This document shows positions 51,101-59,500 of a stretch of 64,000 nt of DNA, piece by piece. The stretch covers positions 2,473,501-2,537,500 of the forward strand of contig NZ_CP087176.1 in the NCBI RefSeq assembly GCF_024748695.1, read 5' to 3'. The notes beneath the pieces are model-generated. The model made no database searches and had not been told where the DNA came from. It saw nothing but the letters and a program-made list of their open reading frames with translations. Each line of letters starts with the position of its first letter. The stretch's first letter is position 1. This DNA is from Pseudomonas sp. B21-040. Lineage in GTDB: Bacteria > Pseudomonadota > Gammaproteobacteria > Pseudomonadales > Pseudomonadaceae. A program made the position numbers and the translations under genes.

Positions 51101-52978
51101 TACACGCCCAGCGGCCTGATCCGACAGGAAACCGGCTTCGACGGCCAACGCACGGCGTACGCCTACGACCTCAATGGCCACCTGCTGGAGAAAAGCGAGT
51201 TCGGCGCTGACGGTTCGCAGCTAATCACCGCTTACGAGCGGGATTCGGCCGGCCGATTGCTGGTGAAAACACTGCCCGACGGCCTCAAGGTCGAGTACCG
51301 CTATGACAGCCTCGGCCGGCTGATTAGCGTCGACGACGGCCACGACCACCCGCTGGAATTCGAGTACGACCGACAGGACCGGCTGATCACCGAACATCAG
51401 GGCTGGGGCACGCTGCGTTATGCCTACGACGCCTGCGGCCTGCTCACGCGCCTGCGCCTGCCGGACAACAGCAAACTCGACTACCACCACGCCAAGGGCG
51501 GTACGCTGACCGCCGTCGACCTCAACGACACGCGGCTCACCAGCCATCAGTTTGCCTTCGGTCGCGAGCAGCGTCGCCAGCAAGGCCAGTTGCTCAGCGA
51601 ATATGCCTACGACGATCAGGGTCGTTTGCAGGCTCACGCTGTCAGCCAACGGCAGAAATCGCTGTATCGACGCGATTTTGCCTACAGCGCCAACGGCAAT
51701 CTCGACAGCATTGCCGACACCCGCCACGGCCAGCGCAATTACCAATACGACCCGCTCAACCGCCTGACGGGCGTGCGCCACACTCGCGACGACCCACCGG
51801 AAAGCTTCGCCCACGACCCGGCCGGCAACCTGCTGATGCAGGACCGACCCGGCGCCGCCAAAGTGCAGGGCAATCGCCTGCTCCTGCAAGGCGACCGCCA
51901 CTACGATTACGACGCCTTCGGCAACCTGATCCGCGAACGCCGCGGCACCGGGCAAAAACTCGTCACGGAATACCGCTACGACTGCCAACACCGCTTGATC
52001 GGCGTCACCACCCCGGACCGTCGCACCGCCAGCTACCGCTATGACGCCTTCGGCCGCCGCATCGCCAAAACCGTCGACGGCCACACCACCGAATTCTTCT
52101 GGCAAGGCGATAACCTCATCGCCGAAAGCAGCCGCGAACACTACCGCAGCTACGTCTACGAACCCGGCAGCTTCCGCCCGCTGGCGATGCTCGACGGCAA
52201 AGGCCCACACAAGGCCTGCCCGTTCTACTACCAACTCGACCACCTCGGCACGCCGCAGGAACTGACCGATTTTGGCGGCGAAATCGTCTGGTCGGCGAAG
52301 TACAACGCCTACGGCAAAGTCACGCGCCTGGCGTTCGGCGGAGGCGAGCAGCTTGAGCAGCCGCTACGGTTTCAGGGGCAATACTTCGACGCCGAGAGCG
52401 GCCTGCACTACAACCGGCATCGGTACTATGATCCGGATGTTGGACGGTACCTGACGCCGGACCCGATCAAGTTGGCGGGTGGGCTGAACCAGTACCAGTA
52501 CACGCCGAATCCGACGGGATGGGTTGATCCGTTGGGGTTGAGCGGGAACTGCCCGCCACCGAATAAATCTGGGTGTGAGGCGCCGGATGATACGACTGGC
52601 GCTAGGGTTGATGAGGGTGAGTCCAAGTTACCTAAGCCAAAAACACGCCCTCAAAACTTTGCTGATGAAGAAAAGCTGATTGGGCACTATGAAAAGCATG
52701 GCGCAGAATTTAAGGCTATGAGCAAGGAAGAATATTTACTTATAGCCCGTGACGTTGTGAATCATGGCACCCGTGTGGAGTACGTATACAAAGGCGAAAT
52801 TCGAGCGGGGTATTTACAGTTGATAGGTAATAATCGAAAAGGCGAGGCAAAATTCGCTTTTGTCGGCACAAACGATAAGCAGGAAATTACGACGTTACAC
52901 ACAAAAAGTGGAAAGGAATTCTGGAAAACTATAAATGGTGATGCTCGCGATAAAGTAGTGAGGCCGGCGAATGACTAA
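48185..52978 (+). CDS. Rhs-family polymorphic toxin with variable C-terminal tip
   Basis: Up to 1597 residues. About 20 YD/Rhs repeats (roughly 550-1400) form the shell, followed by the core end RYYDPDVGRYLTPDPIKLAGG and DPLGLSG near 1455. The N-terminal ~430 residues have no PAAR domain but contain a DDEFFSTVVQC region and hydrophobic helices (about 315-365), as in T6SS-linked Rhs proteins. The tip (about 1456-1597) is AT-rich compared with the core and has LIGHYEKHGAEFKAMSKEEYL, FVGTNDKQEITTLHT and KEFWKTIN; a nuclease is likely but the family is not certain. The start is unclear: TTG 48185, or ATG 48311 (1555 residues). Confidence 0.85.
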   Translation: MPTSLTSFRFDPRQSLARPFSARGIADVRPDFPLHFIPFGALMAHIARIEQELDRFPDTLSLYREQLKRWYGQAADQASHIADLPSLMGMERIVRFGTTITTVSSGDDEFFSTVVQCQKGGKLEIESKFESVYDVPVGNIQVDVIAMDGGKITPVKLDENGKGTFTGEAGKFYRIHVNDEVTPQQVDDLFSSYDGLTAELGGWLRKEWEGFKPQWSQSTFAAAGNGLLAGGWAAVMGVWDGLSLVFDILKNPGAHLEKLGSGAQHLIDLAKQSPAAMEKAMLLASDEAALCLLFRAASLWLSALPPSEVAGKAAELASHVIVSVLIDILIALALACTVIGIPIAKAYLASRGLKYGMVLAGFAIRFIEATFNILNRFMKYVDQYKAVAARGVAGGLKKGGVLLRWDAKRNTTLKQNEHHDNAPDQAKNPNGDSADSANKTATNKCPVSMVTGEELLTLTDGSLDGLLPFDFTRLYRTSAAELDCGLGFGWSHSLSHRLEIDGDSVIWIDHENRRSAFPLPSSERPAIHNSLSRAAIYLGTEPQELILAQAGDDTRFYHFHHGQLTAISDAYANRLRITRDRQARIQRLDNGAGRALLLRYERNHLVAVDYQVFAPTQTLEASWQTEQTLVSYTYDERAQLIEATNAADESERYDYDDQHVILQRQLAGGASFFWEWERSGKAARCIRHWASFAQMDARYVWDDAGSVTVHNIDGSEEVYVHDERARLVRKVDLDGGEQLKAYDEQGRLIAEQDALGAVTEYRYDEVGRLVALIPPEDEPTAYEYRNGFLHARYRGQAIWKYHRNAQGDVTEATDPDGQTTHYHYDAQGRLLSIRYPDTSRHVFVWNALGQLLEETLPDGGQRRFSYDALGRQLTRQDEHGAVTKYQWDAVGRLIQTTLPTGASRAYSYNAYGKVTAERDELGRVTRYEYVDDLHLVSRRLNADGTQLKYRYDNAQLLLTEIENESGEKYQLDYTPSGLIRQETGFDGQRTAYAYDLNGHLLEKSEFGADGSQLITAYERDSAGRLLVKTLPDGLKVEYRYDSLGRLISVDDGHDHPLEFEYDRQDRLITEHQGWGTLRYAYDACGLLTRLRLPDNSKLDYHHAKGGTLTAVDLNDTRLTSHQFAFGREQRRQQGQLLSEYAYDDQGRLQAHAVSQRQKSLYRRDFAYSANGNLDSIADTRHGQRNYQYDPLNRLTGVRHTRDDPPESFAHDPAGNLLMQDRPGAAKVQGNRLLLQGDRHYDYDAFGNLIRERRGTGQKLVTEYRYDCQHRLIGVTTPDRRTASYRYDAFGRRIAKTVDGHTTEFFWQGDNLIAESSREHYRSYVYEPGSFRPLAMLDGKGPHKACPFYYQLDHLGTPQELTDFGGEIVWSAKYNAYGKVTRLAFGGGEQLEQPLRFQGQYFDAESGLHYNRHRYYDPDVGRYLTPDPIKLAGGLNQYQYTPNPTGWVDPLGLSGNCPPPNKSGCEAPDDTTGARVDEGESKLPKPKTRPQNFADEEKLIGHYEKHGAEFKAMSKEEYLLIARDVVNHGTRVEYVYKGEIRAGYLQLIGNNRKGEAKFAFVGTNDKQEITTLHTKSGKEFWKTINGDARDKVVRPAND

Positions 52979-53348
52979 GAAATATGAAGCGATGGTGCTG
53001 GCAATAGGCCGAGTGGTTGAGGAGGAGGTCTTATTACTCGTGAAAGGTTTAGAAGTTAAATGCTTCGCAAGCTATTGCCCATCAAAGATTGAAGTGGGTG
53101 AGACCTATCAAGTGGAGTTCGAGTTGGTACTTCCCGACAACGATGTTGTCGCTGCGGCAGAGGAGCCACTCCCTACACTCATAGAAATGATAGGTAACGG
53201 ATTTTCATGCGCGCTTTATGGGTATTTGGATGGGAGCGTGTTTCGATCTTTCGTTGATTTTTCGGATCAGGACATTCACTACGACCATCCTCATCTGAAC
53301 GGACAATTTGTAAAAATTCAGGTGGATCGAATAGACGTGTCTTTCTGA
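52971..53348 (+). CDS. Predicted cognate immunity protein of the Rhs toxin
   Basis: A 125-residue acidic protein (ATG 52971) whose start overlaps the Rhs gene by eight bases, the usual immunity position. It contains an OB-like or beta-rich pattern (KCFASYCPSKIEVGETYQVEF) and no membrane segment. Base composition is AT-rich like the toxin tip, showing that tip and immunity gene moved as one unit. No family was recognised. Confidence 0.78.
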   Translation: MTKKYEAMVLAIGRVVEEEVLLLVKGLEVKCFASYCPSKIEVGETYQVEFELVLPDNDVVAAAEEPLPTLIEMIGNGFSCALYGYLDGSVFRSFVDFSDQDIHYDHPHLNGQFVKIQVDRIDVSF

Positions 53349-53472
53349 TGGCAATTGCGAAATTTCTGGGCAAGCTCGTCGGAAGTTTCCTTCAACTCGT
53401 ATCGATTTCCATGAACTGGTGCAGGTCGGCCCTCATCGATAGTCTTTCACCTGTCGCTGCAAATTCAGTGAC

Positions 53473-53681
53473 AGGGTGTGGAAGCCCTTCTATCGTTAGG
53501 CGCGTCACGCGCCACCAGTTCGGCGTGTTTTATCGTCTGTGTTTTATGGTGGCTGTGCGCGGGGCGCTTTCGAGTGCGCCGGGTGCCTAACGTCCCGGTC
53601 TTCCACACCTGCGTACAGCCGCCACCTATTGCGTGGAAGTGATTTTTGGCGGCTTCTATCCATACGTTAGGACTTAAATCG
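53473..53681 (+). ncRNA. Structured leader of DUF6124 gene, copy 2 (pseudoknot with competing arms)
   Basis: Helices: D 53475-53484 with 53600-53609 (10 bp); A 53494-53501 (CGTTAGGC) with A' 53585-53592 (8 bp); B 53548-53560 with B' 53611-53623 (13 bp, two G-U); hairpin C 53563-53567/53576-53580 with a TTCG-containing loop. B to B' crosses A and D, giving a pseudoknot. Downstream copies of the left arms occur: GTGGAAG 53633-53639, GGCGGC 53648-53653 and CGTTAGG 53665-53671. The last overlaps the predicted TTAGGA ribosome site ten bases before ATG 53682. A' can therefore pair with A or with the ribosome site. The remainder of 53349-53472 shows nothing clear. Confidence 0.75.
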
Positions 53682-54008
53682 ATGAAAACTCTGACACCCG
53701 ACCCACCCTACGAAAAACCAATCCCCCACCCCGACAACCGCTTCATGGCCCTCACCGGCAACTGCACCGACATGCCCACGCTGTTCGTCGATACCCACGC
53801 GCCGCTCGATGTTTTACACGAAGCCGCCAACTATCGAATTCGCGCCGTCACGCAGGTGCTGGAGAACATTTCGATGCGAGGTTCGGTTGAGTGCGAATCC
53901 TTCATCCTCAGCGACTTCGCGTTGCTCTGCGCCATTCCATTGCGCGATGGCTGTGATGTGCTGGATGTAGTGGGGCGGCGATTGCGGGCACGGACCTCTG
54001 AGGTTTAG
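53682..54008 (+). CDS. DUF6124 (former DUF3077) family protein, copy 2
   Basis: A 108-residue protein from ATG 53682 (MKTLTPDPPYEKP). An earlier in-frame ATG (53646) lies inside the structured leader. The N-terminal T-P-D-P-P motif and the helical core with ALLCAIPLRDGCDVLDVVGRRL match the family, to which copy 1 at 34481 also belongs; the two proteins are only distantly alike. Function is unknown. Translation is probably governed by the leader, whose A2 arm covers the ribosome site. It lies directly downstream of the Rhs immunity gene. Confidence 0.8.
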   Translation: MKTLTPDPPYEKPIPHPDNRFMALTGNCTDMPTLFVDTHAPLDVLHEAANYRIRAVTQVLENISMRGSVECESFILSDFALLCAIPLRDGCDVLDVVGRRLRARTSEV

Positions 54009-54054
54009 AAATTGAGGATCAGGCTCAACAATCGGGCTGCCTGATCTGGCCTCT

Positions 54055-54116
54055 TCGCGAGCAGGCTCGCTCCCACAGTTGATCGCATTCCAATGTGGGA
54101 GCGAGCCTGCTCGCGA
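54055..54116. repeat. REP pair (inverted)
   Basis: TCGCGAGCAGGCTCGCTCCC followed by ACA (54055-54077) is inverted perfectly at 54094-54116. This is the common Pseudomonas REP doublet, between the convergent DUF6124 and TetR genes. It may act as a transcript end or mRNA stabiliser. Confidence 0.9.
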
Positions 54117-54130
54117 TGGCGTCGGAAAAT

Positions 54131-54724
54131 TCAGCGATGCCCTGCAAGCAATGAATCCTCTTTTTCTGGCGCAGGGGCAGACCAAGCACTAACAACCGAC
54201 TGCAAAAACTGCTGCGACAACTCAGGTTTATCCAGGGCCCTGGCAATGAGCATTGCGCCGGCTATCGATGCCAGGATTCGCAGCGATTCCTTGTACTTCT
54301 CCTCATTGTTTTCGCCTTCGACAAGCACCATCAGCGTTTCGATCAAGCGCTCAACACCTTTGGTGAACGAGCTGCTGACCGTGCCGCCGGTTCGGGCGAC
54401 GTCAGCGGCCAGTGCGGGGATGGGGCAGCCTTCGGTCCAGTTGTCCATGTGGCTTTGCGTCAGGTAGCCCTCAATCAGCGCCGGGATGGATTTAGCGTTT
54501 TGCCAATCCTGGATGTTGGACTCGAACGTGCGGCTGACGGCTTCTGAAGCCAGCTGTTCCTTGCCCCCTGGAAACTGTCCGTAGAAGCCGCAGTGGGTCA
54601 GGCCGACTGAACGCGACAGTTCGCCGATGCCGATCCCGTCGATGCCTTTTTCCCGGTACAAGCGGGACGCGGCAGTGAGGATCGCCTCTTTGTTGGCTGC
54701 TGCCTGGTCTTTCGTGACTTTCAT
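54131..54724 (-). CDS. TetR/AcrR-family repressor
   Basis: A 197-residue regulator from ATG 54724 (MKVTKDQAAANKEAIL); an ATG 39 bases upstream is less likely. The N-terminal TetR helix-turn-helix is IGELSRSVGLTHCGFYGQF (about 34-52), and the C-terminal ligand domain contains WTEGCPIPALAADVAR near 97 with a single Cys suitable for electrophile sensing. An ATGACGAACAT site lies upstream of this gene and ATGACGACCAT before the efflux operon, so it probably represses itself and the pump. Confidence 0.87.
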   Translation of the reverse strand: MKVTKDQAAANKEAILTAASRLYREKGIDGIGIGELSRSVGLTHCGFYGQFPGGKEQLASEAVSRTFESNIQDWQNAKSIPALIEGYLTQSHMDNWTEGCPIPALAADVARTGGTVSSSFTKGVERLIETLMVLVEGENNEEKYKESLRILASIAGAMLIARALDKPELSQQFLQSVVSAWSAPAPEKEDSLLAGHR

Positions 54725-54789
54725 GAACGGCTCCTGTCGCCGAACGGGCCTTGCCAAGGCCACGTGTCGCTGAGATGTTGTTATTTATT

Positions 54790-54800
54790 ATGTTCGTCAT
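54790..54800. promoter_or_regulatory. Candidate TetR operator 1 (upstream of the TetR gene)
   Basis: ATGTTCGTCAT, reading ATGACGAACAT on the minus strand, is an ATG-N5-CAT dyad in AT-rich DNA (TTATT...ATAA flanks). It differs at one base from the site before the efflux operon. Confidence 0.5.
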
Positions 54801-54894
54801 ATAAGATCGCCGCAATGGCTTTGTCGGTGTCGGCGAATGTCTGGCGACTCCCGAGCCGGTGGCTCATGCCACAACACTCTACGTGGGCTGATCT

Positions 54895-55173
54895 ATGCAA
54901 CGTAATGATCTTCGCAGTATCGATTTGAATCTGCTGGTGGTTTTCGAAGCGCTCATGCAGGAGCGCAGTGTCAGCCGTGCCGCGAAGAAACTGTCGCTCG
55001 GACAACCGGCGGTCAGCGGATCCCTGGTGCGATTGCGAAGGCTGTTCAACGACCCATTGTTTGAGCGCCACGGACGCACCATGGTGCCCACCGCGCGGGC
55101 GTTGTGTGCGGCGCAGACGCTGGGGCCAGCGCTGGATTCTGTGTGTCATGCGCTGGCGAATAACAAGGCTTGA
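54895..55173 (+). pseudogene. LysR-family regulator reduced to its DNA-binding domain
   Basis: Ninety-two residues comprising only a LysR helix-turn-helix and linker (LNLLVVFEALMQERSVSRAAKKL, then QPAVSGSLVRLRRLFNDPLF). Normal members have about 300 residues; no effector-binding domain is found in any frame before the efflux operon begins 143 bases later. The upstream start is intact. It is probably the remnant of a MexT-like or other activator of the pump after deletion, though an HTH-only protein could still bind DNA. Confidence 0.75.
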
Positions 55174-55205
55174 ACCGGGGTAAGTCTCTTTTTTTGCCTT
55201 TAAAC

Positions 55206-55216
55206 ATGACGACCAT
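55206..55216 (+). promoter_or_regulatory. Candidate TetR operator 2 (before the efflux operon)
   Basis: ATGACGACCAT, 100 bases before the adaptor start. It has the same ATG-N5-CAT dyad as at 54790-54800, with ACGA shared in the centre. Confidence 0.5.
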
Positions 55217-55315
55217 CATTTAAGTTGATACCCAACTTCACTCCGTTCAATTCGTCGATACCTCGCGCGAGGTCGAGAATCCGGAAATTCCTAAACCGTC
55301 TGGCGGACACCCCCC

Positions 55316-56575
55316 ATGGAACAGTCACTGAAACCTTTGCGTTATCCCCTTGCTGTGTTGGCTCTGACGGTCCTCACCGCGTGTGATCGAACACCCAACG
55401 CCGCTCAGGCTCCGGGAGCGCCGCACGTCACCGTCGCCAAAGTGCTTGAGCAACCCATCACTGAATGGGATGAAGTGACTGCCCGGCTGGAAGCACCGGA
55501 AACCGTTGAGGTCCGCCCACGGGTTTCCGGTCAGATCGAACGTGTTGCCTTTACCGACGGTGTGCTGGTGAAGAAAGGCGATTTGCTGTTCCAGATTGAC
55601 CCGCGTCCGTTCGAACACGAAGTCCATCGTATCGAAGCGCAGCTGCAACAGGCTCGCGCCACGCTGGTTCGCACCGGTAATGAAGCGCAGCGTGGTCAGC
55701 GTCTGTTGAGCAGCAACGCCATTTCCGCCGAGCTGGCTGACACCCGCACCACCACCGCGCAAGAAGCCAAGGCCGGTGTCGATGCCATTCAGGCGCAGTT
55801 GGACCTTGCACGCCTGAACCTCAGTTTCACCCGCGTCACCGCCCCGATTTCCGGCCGTGTCAGCCGTGCGGAAATCACCGCTGGCAACATCGTGACCGCC
55901 GACACCACACCCCTGACCAGCGTGGTCTCCACCGACAAGGTCTATGCCTATTTCGATGCAGACGAACGCCTGTTCCTCAAATACAGCCAGCTCTCGCGCC
56001 AAGGGCAACGCAGTCAAACCACCCCCGTATACATGGGCCTGTCCAACGAGGAGGGCAACAGCCACCTCGGACAAATGAGCTTCGTCGACAACCGGGTCAA
56101 TCCCAAGACCGGCACCATTCGTGGTCGCGCGGTGTTCGACAATGCTGACGGCCAATACACCCCCGGGTTGTATGCCCGGTTGAAACTGGTGGGTAGCGCT
56201 GCCTATGCCGGCCTGCTGATCAAGGACGAAGCGGTGGGCACCGACCTGGGCAAGAAGTTCGTGCTGGTGATCGATCAGGACAACAAGGCCGTGTACCGCA
56301 GCGTCGATCTTGGGCCGAAGCTCGAAGGTTTGCGCATCGTGCGCAGCGGCTTGCAGAAAGAGGACCGCATCGTCATCAACGGCCTGCAACGGGTTCGCCC
56401 TGGCGCTGTGGTCGCCCCGCAGGATGCGCCGATGGCCGATGCGGAAACCGTCGCGACCCTGAACCGTCAACGTCAGGCCATCGAGGCGGGCAATCAACCT
56501 GCCGCTCCGTCCTCGATCTCAGACAAATCACCGGCGCTGGTGAAAACGGATGCGTCCGTTTCACCTCGCGGATAA
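55316..56575 (+). CDS. MexE-like RND efflux periplasmic adaptor
   Basis: Membrane fusion protein (419 residues) linking the inner-membrane pump to the outer-membrane channel. The signal peptide ends in VLTACDRT, a lipobox (L-T-A-C, Cys near 23), so it is a lipoprotein. Lipoyl halves are PRVSGQIERVAFTDGVLVKKGD near 63 and RVTAPISGRVSRAEIT near 172, around a coiled hairpin (about 105-165), followed by a beta-barrel domain. The C-terminus is extended and low-complexity. It is the first gene of a three-gene operon with a MexF-type pump 12 bases on. Confidence 0.9.
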   Translation: MEQSLKPLRYPLAVLALTVLTACDRTPNAAQAPGAPHVTVAKVLEQPITEWDEVTARLEAPETVEVRPRVSGQIERVAFTDGVLVKKGDLLFQIDPRPFEHEVHRIEAQLQQARATLVRTGNEAQRGQRLLSSNAISAELADTRTTTAQEAKAGVDAIQAQLDLARLNLSFTRVTAPISGRVSRAEITAGNIVTADTTPLTSVVSTDKVYAYFDADERLFLKYSQLSRQGQRSQTTPVYMGLSNEEGNSHLGQMSFVDNRVNPKTGTIRGRAVFDNADGQYTPGLYARLKLVGSAAYAGLLIKDEAVGTDLGKKFVLVIDQDNKAVYRSVDLGPKLEGLRIVRSGLQKEDRIVINGLQRVRPGAVVAPQDAPMADAETVATLNRQRQAIEAGNQPAAPSSISDKSPALVKTDASVSPRG

Positions 56576-56587
56576 GAGAACACCGCC

Positions 56588-59500
56588 ATGAAATTCTCTC
56601 AGTTCTTTATCACGCGGCCGATCTTCGCGGCGGTGCTGTCGCTGCTGATCCTGATCGCCGGGGTGATCTCGCTGTTCCAGCTACCGATCAGCGAATACCC
56701 CGAAGTGGTGCCGCCGACGGTGGTCGTGCATGCCAACTACCCGGGGGCCAACCCCAAGGTCATCGGTGAAACCGTTGCGGCGCCGCTCGAACAAGCCATC
56801 ACCGGCGTCGAGAACATGCTGTACATGTCCTCGCAGTCCACCGCTGACGGCAGACTGACGCTCACTGTGACGTTCGCACTGGGCACTGACCTGGACAATG
56901 CTCAGGTCCAGGTACAAAACCGTGTGACCCGCACCGAACCCAAGCTGCCCGAGGAAGTCACACGCATCGGTATCACGGTCGACAAGGCTTCTCCCGAGCT
57001 GACTTTGCTGGTGCATCTGGTCTCGCCGGACAAGCGCTACGACATGCTCTACCTGTCCAATTACGCGATCCTCAACGTCAAGGATGAGCTGGCGCGCCTG
57101 GAGGGTATTGGTGACGTGAAGATGTTCGGTATCGGCGACTACTCGCTGCGAATCTGGCTTGACCCTCAGAAAACCTCGTCGCGCAATCTCACCGCTATCG
57201 ATGTGGTCAACGCGGTACGCGAGCAGAACCGTCAGGTCGCGGCCGGGCAACTGGGGTCACCGCCCGCGCCCAATGCCACAAGTTTCCAGATGTCGATCAA
57301 CTCTCAGGGTCGGTTGGTCACCGAAGAAGAGTTCGAAAACGTCATCGTCCGCGCGGGCAGTAACGGTGAAATTACTCGCCTCAAAGACATCGCCCGGGTC
57401 GAGCTTGGTTCCAACCAATACGCGTTGCGCGCCTTCCTCAACAACCAGGAAGCGGTGGCGATGCCGATCTTCCAGCGCCCGGGCTCCAATGCCATCGACA
57501 TCTCCGACCAGGTGCGGGCGAAGATGGCCGAGTTGAAGAAAAACTTCCCGGAAGGCATGGACTACGAGATCGTCTACGACCCGACCATCTTCGTGCGCAG
57601 CTCGATTGAAGCCGTGGTTCATACCCTGTTTGAAGCACTGATCCTCGTGGTGCTGGTGGTGGTTCTGTTCCTGCAAACCTGGCGCGCCTCGATCATTCCA
57701 CTGGTCGCGGTACCGGTGTCGTTGATCGGCACATTCGCCGTGATGCACTTGCTCGGATTCTCGCTCAACGCCCTGTCGCTGTTCGGTCTGGTACTGGCCA
57801 TCGGGATCGTCGTCGACGATGCGATCGTGGTGGTGGAGAACGTCGAGCGCAACATCGAGTCGGGGCTTGAACCGATCGAGGCGACCAAAAAAGCCATGGG
57901 CGAGGTGACGGGGCCGATCATCGCCACGGCCTTGGTGTTGTGCGCGGTGTTCGTACCGGCAGCGTTTATTTCCGGCTTGACCGGACAGTTCTATAAACAG
58001 TTCGCGTTGACCATTGCCATTTCGACGGTGATCTCGGCGTTCAACTCCCTGACCTTGTCGCCCGCATTGGCTGCGGTCCTGCTCAAGGCCCACGGCGCGC
58101 CAAAAGACCGTTTCTCCCGGATGCTGGATCGTGTGCTCGGTGGCTGGTTGTTCAAACCGTTCAACCGGTTCTTCGACAAGGCCAGTCACGGCTATGTGGT
58201 TGCCGTGGCCAAAATCATCCGCGGCAGCAGTGTGGCCTTGCTGGTTTACGCCGGACTGATCGCGATGACGTACTTGGGCTTCAGCACGACCCCGACCGGT
58301 TTCGTGCCGACCCAGGATAAAAAATACCTGGTGACCTTTGCGCAATTGCCAGACGCGGCCAGCCTTGATCGCACCGAGTCGGTGATCCGTCGCATGAGCA
58401 CCATCGCGATGAACGAGCCGGGTTTCGACAGCGCCGTGGCCTTCCCGGGTTTGTCGATCAACGGTTTCACCAACAGCCCCAACGCCGGTATCGCGTTCAT
58501 CGGCTTGCGGCCCTTCGATGAACGCAAGGATCCGAGCCTGTCTGCCGGGGCGATTTCTGCTTCATTGAACGCCAAGTTCGGCAGCATCCAGGACGCTTAC
58601 ATTGCGGTGTTTCCGCCACCACCGGTTCAAGGCCTGGGCACTATTGGCGGGTTCCGCCTGCAGATCGAAGACCGGGGCAACCTGGGTTATGACGAGCTGT
58701 ACAAAGAAACCATGAACATCATCACCAAGAGTCGCAGCGTGCCGGAGCTGGCCAACCTGTTCACCAGCTACACGGTCAATGTGCCGCAAGTCGAGGCGGC
58801 CATCGACCGAGAAAAAGCCAAGACCCACGGCGTCGCGATCAGTGAAATTTTCGATACGTTGCAGGTCTATCTCGGGTCGCTGTATGCCAACGACTTCAAC
58901 CGTTTCGGTCGTACCTATCAGGTCAACGTTCAGGCCGAGCAGCAGTTCCGTCAGGAACCCGAGCAAATCGGTCAGCTGAAAGTGCGCAATGACCGCGGCG
59001 AGATGATCCCGTTGGCCACTTTCGTCAACGTCAGCCCGACGTCCGGGCCGGATCGGGTCTCGCACTACAACGGTTTCGTCACCGCGGAAATCAACGGCAG
59101 CGCAGCCCCTGGCTACAGCTCCGGTCAGGCGCAAGCCGCGATTGAAAAGCTGCTCAAGGAAGAACTGCCCAATGGCATGACCTACGAGTGGACCGACCTG
59201 ACCTTCCAGCAGATTTTGTCGGGCAATACGGCGCTGCTGGTGTTCCCGCTCTGCGTGCTGTTGGCGTTCCTGGTACTGGCTGCGTTGTATGAAAGCTGGA
59301 GCCTGCCGCTGGCGGTGATCCTGATCGTCCCGATGACCCTGCTGTCGGCGATTGCCGGGGTGATCATTTCCAAGGGCGACAACAACATCTTCACCCAGAT
59401 CGGCTTGATCGTACTGGTAGGCCTGGCCTGCAAGAACGCGATTCTGATTGTCGAGTTCGCCAAGGACAGACAAGAGCAAGGCATGTCGCCGTTGGAGGCT

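Noticed and set aside
53348..53590. 80-codon plus-strand frame after the Rhs immunity gene
   Set aside because: It runs through helices D, A, B and C of the structured leader, its translation shows no conserved pattern, and base constraint there is explained by RNA pairing.
53585..53671. attC-like pattern (GCCTAAC ... GTTAGGA) suggesting an integron cassette before the DUF6124 gene
   Set aside because: Spacing between the inner and outer boxes is asymmetric (8 versus 25 bases), there is no second site after the gene and no integrase. The homologous leader at 34.9 kb has arms (GTTTAGTCG) that break the attC consensus while keeping the pairing. A search with an attC covariance model would settle it.
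54895..55173. Full-length LysR activator interrupted by a single frameshift
   Set aside because: Only 143 bases separate the stop from the adaptor gene and no effector-domain sequence is present in any frame, so a deletion rather than a frameshift explains it.
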